Part shown: one piece after another, positions 5,479 to 8,781 of the stretch
Layout: each line of letters starts with the position of its first letter
Position numbering within the stretch: position 1 is the stretch's first letter
Assembly: GCA_028277545.1 (NCBI GenBank)
Contig: JANQGB010001006.1
Span: 1 to 8,781 of the forward strand
DNA: 8,781 bases
Direction of reading: 5' to 3'
DNA from: Phycisphaerae bacterium
GTDB lineage: Bacteria > Planctomycetota > Phycisphaerae > UBA1845
Translations under genes and position numbers: made by a program
The notes under the pieces: generated by a model
Told to the model about the DNA's origin: nothing
Databases searched by the model: none
The model's input: the letters and a program-made list of their open reading frames with translations, nothing else

Positions 5479-5506
5479 ATCATAGGCGCCCCCGGATCGA
5501 CTTCAA
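5479..5506 (-). promoter_or_regulatory. Sigma70-like promoter for the peroxiredoxin gene
   Basis: On the minus strand TTGAAG (5506-5501, 4 of 6 matches to TTGACA) and TATGAT (5484-5479, 5 of 6 matches to TATAAT) are 16 bases apart. The predicted start near 5472 gives a leader of about 98 bases before the ATG at 5374. I see no clear OxyR, PerR or Fur box beside it. Confidence 0.5.
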
Positions 5507-5955
5507 GAGAGGAGCATCCCTCGTCCGATGCTGGCCGGCTGTCGTTGAGCGGGCACTGTCAAGTACCCCTCCGAGGAGGCCAACAAAGTTCCCTCGGTCC
5601 GTGCCGTACCCTCTGACGTCGCCGCGGCAGCAACGACCAGCCAGGCCGTCTGCGGCCGGGGGCGCCCCGCCAGATGCGCCGAGGCGGCGCCGACCACCGG
5701 TAAACCGCCCCAATTCTGCGCGACAATCAGGGCGGCGCATCAGCATTGTCAACGCGGGTGAGTGCCGCTCGCCTCGCGGGGCGAATGGGCCGGAACTGCC
5801 AGACAACGCGGAGGTTACTGCGATTGCGGCCGCGGGATTCCAGCCGTTCCTGGCAGCGGATCAGAGGGCGCAAACCCTGCCTTTGCGGTCAAGCGCAGAT
5901 GCCTACTTAGCCGACATTCACCAGAGCATCCGATCAGGAGGATCGGACGGTCTTA
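5507..5955. other. Gene-poor divergent intergenic region
   Basis: No convincing gene is seen on either strand. Open frames here (plus from 5601, minus from 5806) give Arg/Pro/Gly/Ala-rich translations with no family resemblance, and the plus one runs into the TPR gene in another frame. Structures seen are a 6-base inverted repeat GACAAT (5722-5727)/ATTGTC (5745-5750) with a 17-base spacer, and a GC stem of nine pairs (5661-5664 and 5667-5671 with 5683-5691). There is also a GCCGACAT box (5910-5917) before the TPR gene, and AGGAGG (5936-5941). The region must hold the control signals of the TPR gene. Confidence 0.45.
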
Positions 5956-8391
5956 ATGAGGCTCAGGATGAGCGGGCGCGCGGAATTTCTCCGGCTCAAG
6001 GAGCGGGTAGCGGGCAAGTGGCAGATACCGCTGCTGCTGCTCTCGCTGGCCTTGTTGGCCGGTTCCGTGCTGCGTATCGACTCTCCCCAATCGACGGTTC
6101 CCTTCGAAACCATCTGCGAACGCATTGCCGCCCAGATTGAGGGGCGAATGTACACGCTGGCCGTCACTGACGGGCGGCGACTGCTCGGTGCCCTCGAGGA
6201 TCGGTCCGACATTGACGCAGGCCGGGCCAGACCGCAGGTGTATCGGCTTCTGGGGCGGGCGTTGGCTCTGCGAGCCGAGCGGGGCGCCGGAGCCGGGGGC
6301 GTGGACGAGGGCGTGGCGGCCGAGGTTCTGGATGCCTTCCAGCGTGCACAGAAAGGCGGTCAGCCGCTGACCTGGCAGGACCACCGTCTCATCGCCCTGG
6401 CCCACGAGTGGCAGGACCAGTACAGCGCCGCAATCTCGGAGTACGAGGAGGCGGCGGCGCGGGCTCCGGCCAGGGACGGCCTGACCCTCCGCAAGCGGAT
6501 CCTGGAGTTAATGGAGTCCCCGCTGGCTGCACCGCCGGCTGTCCTGTTAGAGGGCCTGGACAGCTTTATGGCCGACGCGCTGGCCACTGAGGGGGCGCTG
6601 GAGTTACTCGAATGGGCGGCACGTTGCGAGGTGGAGCTTCTCTGTGCGGAGGGGCGGAGAGATGACGCCCTGACCCTGCTGGATGACCTGCGTCCGGTCT
6701 TCGAGCCGACGCGGTTGCGCGAGAGCTTCGAGTACCTGTCCGCCTGGGTCTTGTACAAGGTGCGGCGGTTCGACGAGGCCGAAGCAGCCCTGCGGGCACT
6801 TCGCAACCGACTTGCCGTGCGAGACGAGGTTCACGCCAAGTCGGGCTGGTTGCTGGGCCGGGTGGTGCTGAGCGACGGCGGCCCCCAGCGACCGGCGGAG
6901 GCGCTTTCGTTTTTCCGCGACGTGATCAGCTCCCACGCCTCCGGGCTGTACGTGGACGCCTCCCGACTGGGTATGGGTGAGGCGCTGGCGGCCCTCGAAC
7001 GGTTTGATGAATCTCTGGCGCAGTATCGCAAAGTCGTCCCGACAATTAACGAGCATCGTGATTCGCCGGTCATCAACGCCGACGTCGTCCGGACGTCGGC
7101 CACGGTGGCGGCCTACGATTTGCGGCGGCGGGCAGACCTGGAGCGGGCGCTGGCCTTCATGCAGTTGGCCTCTGCACTGGTCGATCCGGTCGACATTCCG
7201 CTGACAACCACCTACCTCAAGGATGTGGGGAGCTGGCAGGCGGCACTGGCCAGGGAGCTTAAGGCTCGCGCGAGGCAGCTTCCGGACGATCCGGAGAACC
7301 AGGAAGCCCGCACCGCGTTGAATGTTCGGTCCCGGTCCCTGCTCGAGACCGCGGCCGAGACCTACCTGGAACTTGCCCACATCAACACCCTGAACGAGAA
7401 GGAGTCCGCCAAGGCCACCTGGAAGGCAGCGGACCTGTTCGACGAGGCGGGCAACCGCGGGCGGACGGTGCTGGTCTTCCGCGAGTTCGCTCGCGAGCGG
7501 CCTGGCGATCCGCTGGTACCGCGAGCCCTGTTGCGGCTGGGGCAGTCGCTACAGGCCATGGGCAGGTACCAGGAGGCGATCGAGGCCTATCAGGAGAATC
7601 ACACCCGGTTTCCGCGTACGCCCGATGCCGGCAGTGCGCTGGTTCCCATGGCCCGCTGCTTCATGGCCTTGGGCCCGGAGTATTACGACCAGGCGGAAAA
7701 GACCCTGCGGATAATCCTGGACGACTCACCGATCTTCACGCCGGAGGCGCCCGAGTTCGCGGACGCCCTGTTCATGCTGGCCGACCTGTCCTCGCGCCAG
7801 GGAATGTTCGAAGAGGCCATCCCCCTCCTCGACGAGGCCATGCACCGCTACGCCGACGATCCGCGCATCGTCAAGGCCGAGTTCCAACTGGCAGACGCCT
7901 ACCGCCAGAGCGGGCGGGCCTTGCGGGCCGACCTGACCAAGGCGGAGTTGGTCGGCGAGAGACGCCGGCTGGAAGCGGAGCACGTCGAACGGCTCCAGGA
8001 GGCGATGGCGCTGTTCGGCCAACTCGTTCACCGCTTCGAGGACCGCGCCGAGACGGAGCTGGATCCTCTAGAGCGGCTGTTCCTGCGATACGGGCGGCTG
8101 TACGAGGCCGACTGCCTCTTCGACCTTCGTCGATACGGACCGGCGCTCAAGAAGTACGAGCGGGCGGCCTGGATCTATCGCGACTCGACGTCGGCACTGG
8201 CGGCCTACGTACAGATCATCAACTGCCACGTGTACTTGGGACAACCGACCGAGGCCCAGGCGGCGCTGCGCCGAGCGCGGCATTTGTTGGATACCTTGCC
8301 GGACACCCGCTTTGCCGACGCGGCGTTGACCGGTGCCCGAACTGACTGGGAACAGTACTTCAACTGGGTCGAGCAGGCTGATCTGTTCTGA
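5956..8391 (+). CDS. Membrane-anchored TPR-repeat protein
   Basis: This is an 811-residue protein of unknown specific function. A basic N-terminus (R/K at 2, 4, 8, 13, 15, 17, 21) is followed by one hydrophobic segment, residues 24-39, so it is probably a signal anchor with the large C-terminal part outside the cytoplasm. The rest is helical with degenerate tetratricopeptide-like repeats, clearest near 265-285, 340-360, 525-550 (L-G-Q-S-L-Q-A-M-G-R-Y-Q-E-A-I-E-A-Y), 605-632, 643-660 and 715-780. Such arrays act as protein-protein scaffolds; some outer-membrane assembly and flagellar factors look alike. The start is uncertain. ATG 5956 has AGGAGG 14 bases upstream, a long spacing, while ATG 5968 has GAGG (5958-5961) 6 bases upstream. 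The stop overlaps or nearly abuts the next gene (a TGATG at 8389-8393), so the two are coupled. I cannot name the partner or pathway. Confidence 0.8.
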   Translation: MRLRMSGRAEFLRLKERVAGKWQIPLLLLSLALLAGSVLRIDSPQSTVPFETICERIAAQIEGRMYTLAVTDGRRLLGALEDRSDIDAGRARPQVYRLLGRALALRAERGAGAGGVDEGVAAEVLDAFQRAQKGGQPLTWQDHRLIALAHEWQDQYSAAISEYEEAAARAPARDGLTLRKRILELMESPLAAPPAVLLEGLDSFMADALATEGALELLEWAARCEVELLCAEGRRDDALTLLDDLRPVFEPTRLRESFEYLSAWVLYKVRRFDEAEAALRALRNRLAVRDEVHAKSGWLLGRVVLSDGGPQRPAEALSFFRDVISSHASGLYVDASRLGMGEALAALERFDESLAQYRKVVPTINEHRDSPVINADVVRTSATVAAYDLRRRADLERALAFMQLASALVDPVDIPLTTTYLKDVGSWQAALARELKARARQLPDDPENQEARTALNVRSRSLLETAAETYLELAHINTLNEKESAKATWKAADLFDEAGNRGRTVLVFREFARERPGDPLVPRALLRLGQSLQAMGRYQEAIEAYQENHTRFPRTPDAGSALVPMARCFMALGPEYYDQAEKTLRIILDDSPIFTPEAPEFADALFMLADLSSRQGMFEEAIPLLDEAMHRYADDPRIVKAEFQLADAYRQSGRALRADLTKAELVGERRRLEAEHVERLQEAMALFGQLVHRFEDRAETELDPLERLFLRYGRLYEADCLFDLRRYGPALKKYERAAWIYRDSTSALAAYVQIINCHVYLGQPTEAQAALRRARHLLDTLPDTRFADAALTGARTDWEQYFNWVEQADLF

Positions 8392-8411
8392 TGTCCAGTC
8401 ACGGAGACCAG

Positions 8412-8781
8412 ATGACCATGACGACTTCGCCAACGGCAGACACCTCCGGCGGCGGCGACGCGGTGCCCGGGCCCTCCGCGGTGCTGGACCTGCTTCGTCG
8501 CCAGCGCGACTTGTATGGCGGCTTGCATCGCCTGGCGGCCCGACAGCGTCAGTTGATCACCGGCAACGACGCCGGCTCGTTGCTGACCCTGCTGGGAGAC
8601 CGCCATGCCTTGACCGAGTCACTACTCGAAGTGGGGCGCGAACTGGCCCCGTTCCGGGAGAACTGGTCGGCGTTTCGCGAGTCGCTGGGTAAGGGCGATC
8701 GCGCGGAAGCCGACGGGCTGATCGCCGAAGTGAACCAGCTTCTGGGGCAGGTCATCACTAGCGACGAGGAAGATTCCCGGT
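8412..8781 (+). CDS. FlgN-like helical protein, 3' truncated by window end
   Basis: The frame stays open to the window end, giving 123 residues without a stop. After a flexible Thr/Ser/Gly/Pro-rich start (1-22) the product is all helical with heptad-like leucines: L-L-R-R-Q-R-D-L-Y (27-35), R-Q-R-Q-L-I (44-49), S-L-L-T-L-L-G-D-R (56-64), L-A-P-F-R-E-N-W (78-85), L-I-A-E-V-N-Q-L-L (103-111) and D-E-E-D (118-121). This order resembles the FlgN family, chaperones for the hook-junction proteins FlgK and FlgL, as seen in planctomycetes. It is a resemblance of pattern only; a generic coiled-coil protein remains possible. I chose ATG 8412 because GGAG (8403-8406) lies 5 bases upstream. ATG 8391, overlapping the TPR stop by one base, would add seven residues and lacks a Shine-Dalgarno. 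Confidence 0.55.
   Translation, partial: MTMTTSPTADTSGGGDAVPGPSAVLDLLRRQRDLYGGLHRLAARQRQLITGNDAGSLLTLLGDRHALTESLLEVGRELAPFRENWSAFRESLGKGDRAEADGLIAEVNQLLGQVITSDEEDSR

Noticed and set aside
5557..5562. Perfect minus-strand TTGACA (TGTCAA here, and again at 5747-5752)
   Set aside because: Neither has a credible -10 box at 16-18 bases, so they are not reported as promoters.
5601..6140. A 179-residue plus-strand open frame in the intergenic region
   Set aside because: It runs through the start and membrane anchor of the TPR gene in another frame, has low-complexity Arg/Pro/Ala content and no ribosome binding site.

Overview
The window is GC-rich bacterial chromosome with dense, mostly short-gapped genes. 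The gene content suggests a Planctomycetota-like (PVC-type) bacterium: an rpsP-trmD-rplS-yraN-tatD string without rimM, a large membrane-anchored TPR protein, a Prx1-type peroxiredoxin and a FlgN-like protein. This lineage call is inference from gene order and protein style, not from a marker search.

Layout. Positions 1-223 hold no recognisable gene, only a GC-rich hairpin. A sigma70-like promoter (224-251) and a structured leader precede a plus-strand translation operon: rpsP (ribosomal protein S16), trmD (tRNA m1G37 methyltransferase), rplS (ribosomal protein L19, with a C-terminal tail), yraN (UPF0102 nuclease-fold protein) and a TatD-family metal hydrolase, ending at 2999. Only 11 bases later, converging from the minus strand, comes a two-gene unit. 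It encodes a formyltransferase resembling the ArnA formyl-transfer module (3682-4608) and, 2 bases downstream, a PIG-L/LmbE deacetylase (3011-3679). Together they could exchange an N-acetyl for an N-formyl group on an amino sugar. Further upstream on the same strand is a Prx1-type 2-Cys peroxiredoxin (4787-5374) with its own promoter, a hairpin in its 5' leader and a terminator-like hairpin.

A gene-poor stretch of about 450 bases (5507-5955) separates the peroxiredoxin from a divergent plus-strand pair: an 811-residue single-pass TPR protein and a FlgN-like helical protein that runs off the window end. The second pair may belong to a flagellar or envelope locus.

The points most worth a second look are: the deacetylase/formyltransferase pair, whose formyltransferase lacks the usual catalytic Asn of the Asn-x-His motif; Glu in place of the general-base Asp169 of TrmD; the absence of rimM between rpsP and trmD; mutually exclusive hairpins in the rpsP leader; and the coupled TPR/FlgN-like pair. 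I see no mobile element, CRISPR array, tRNA or rRNA.
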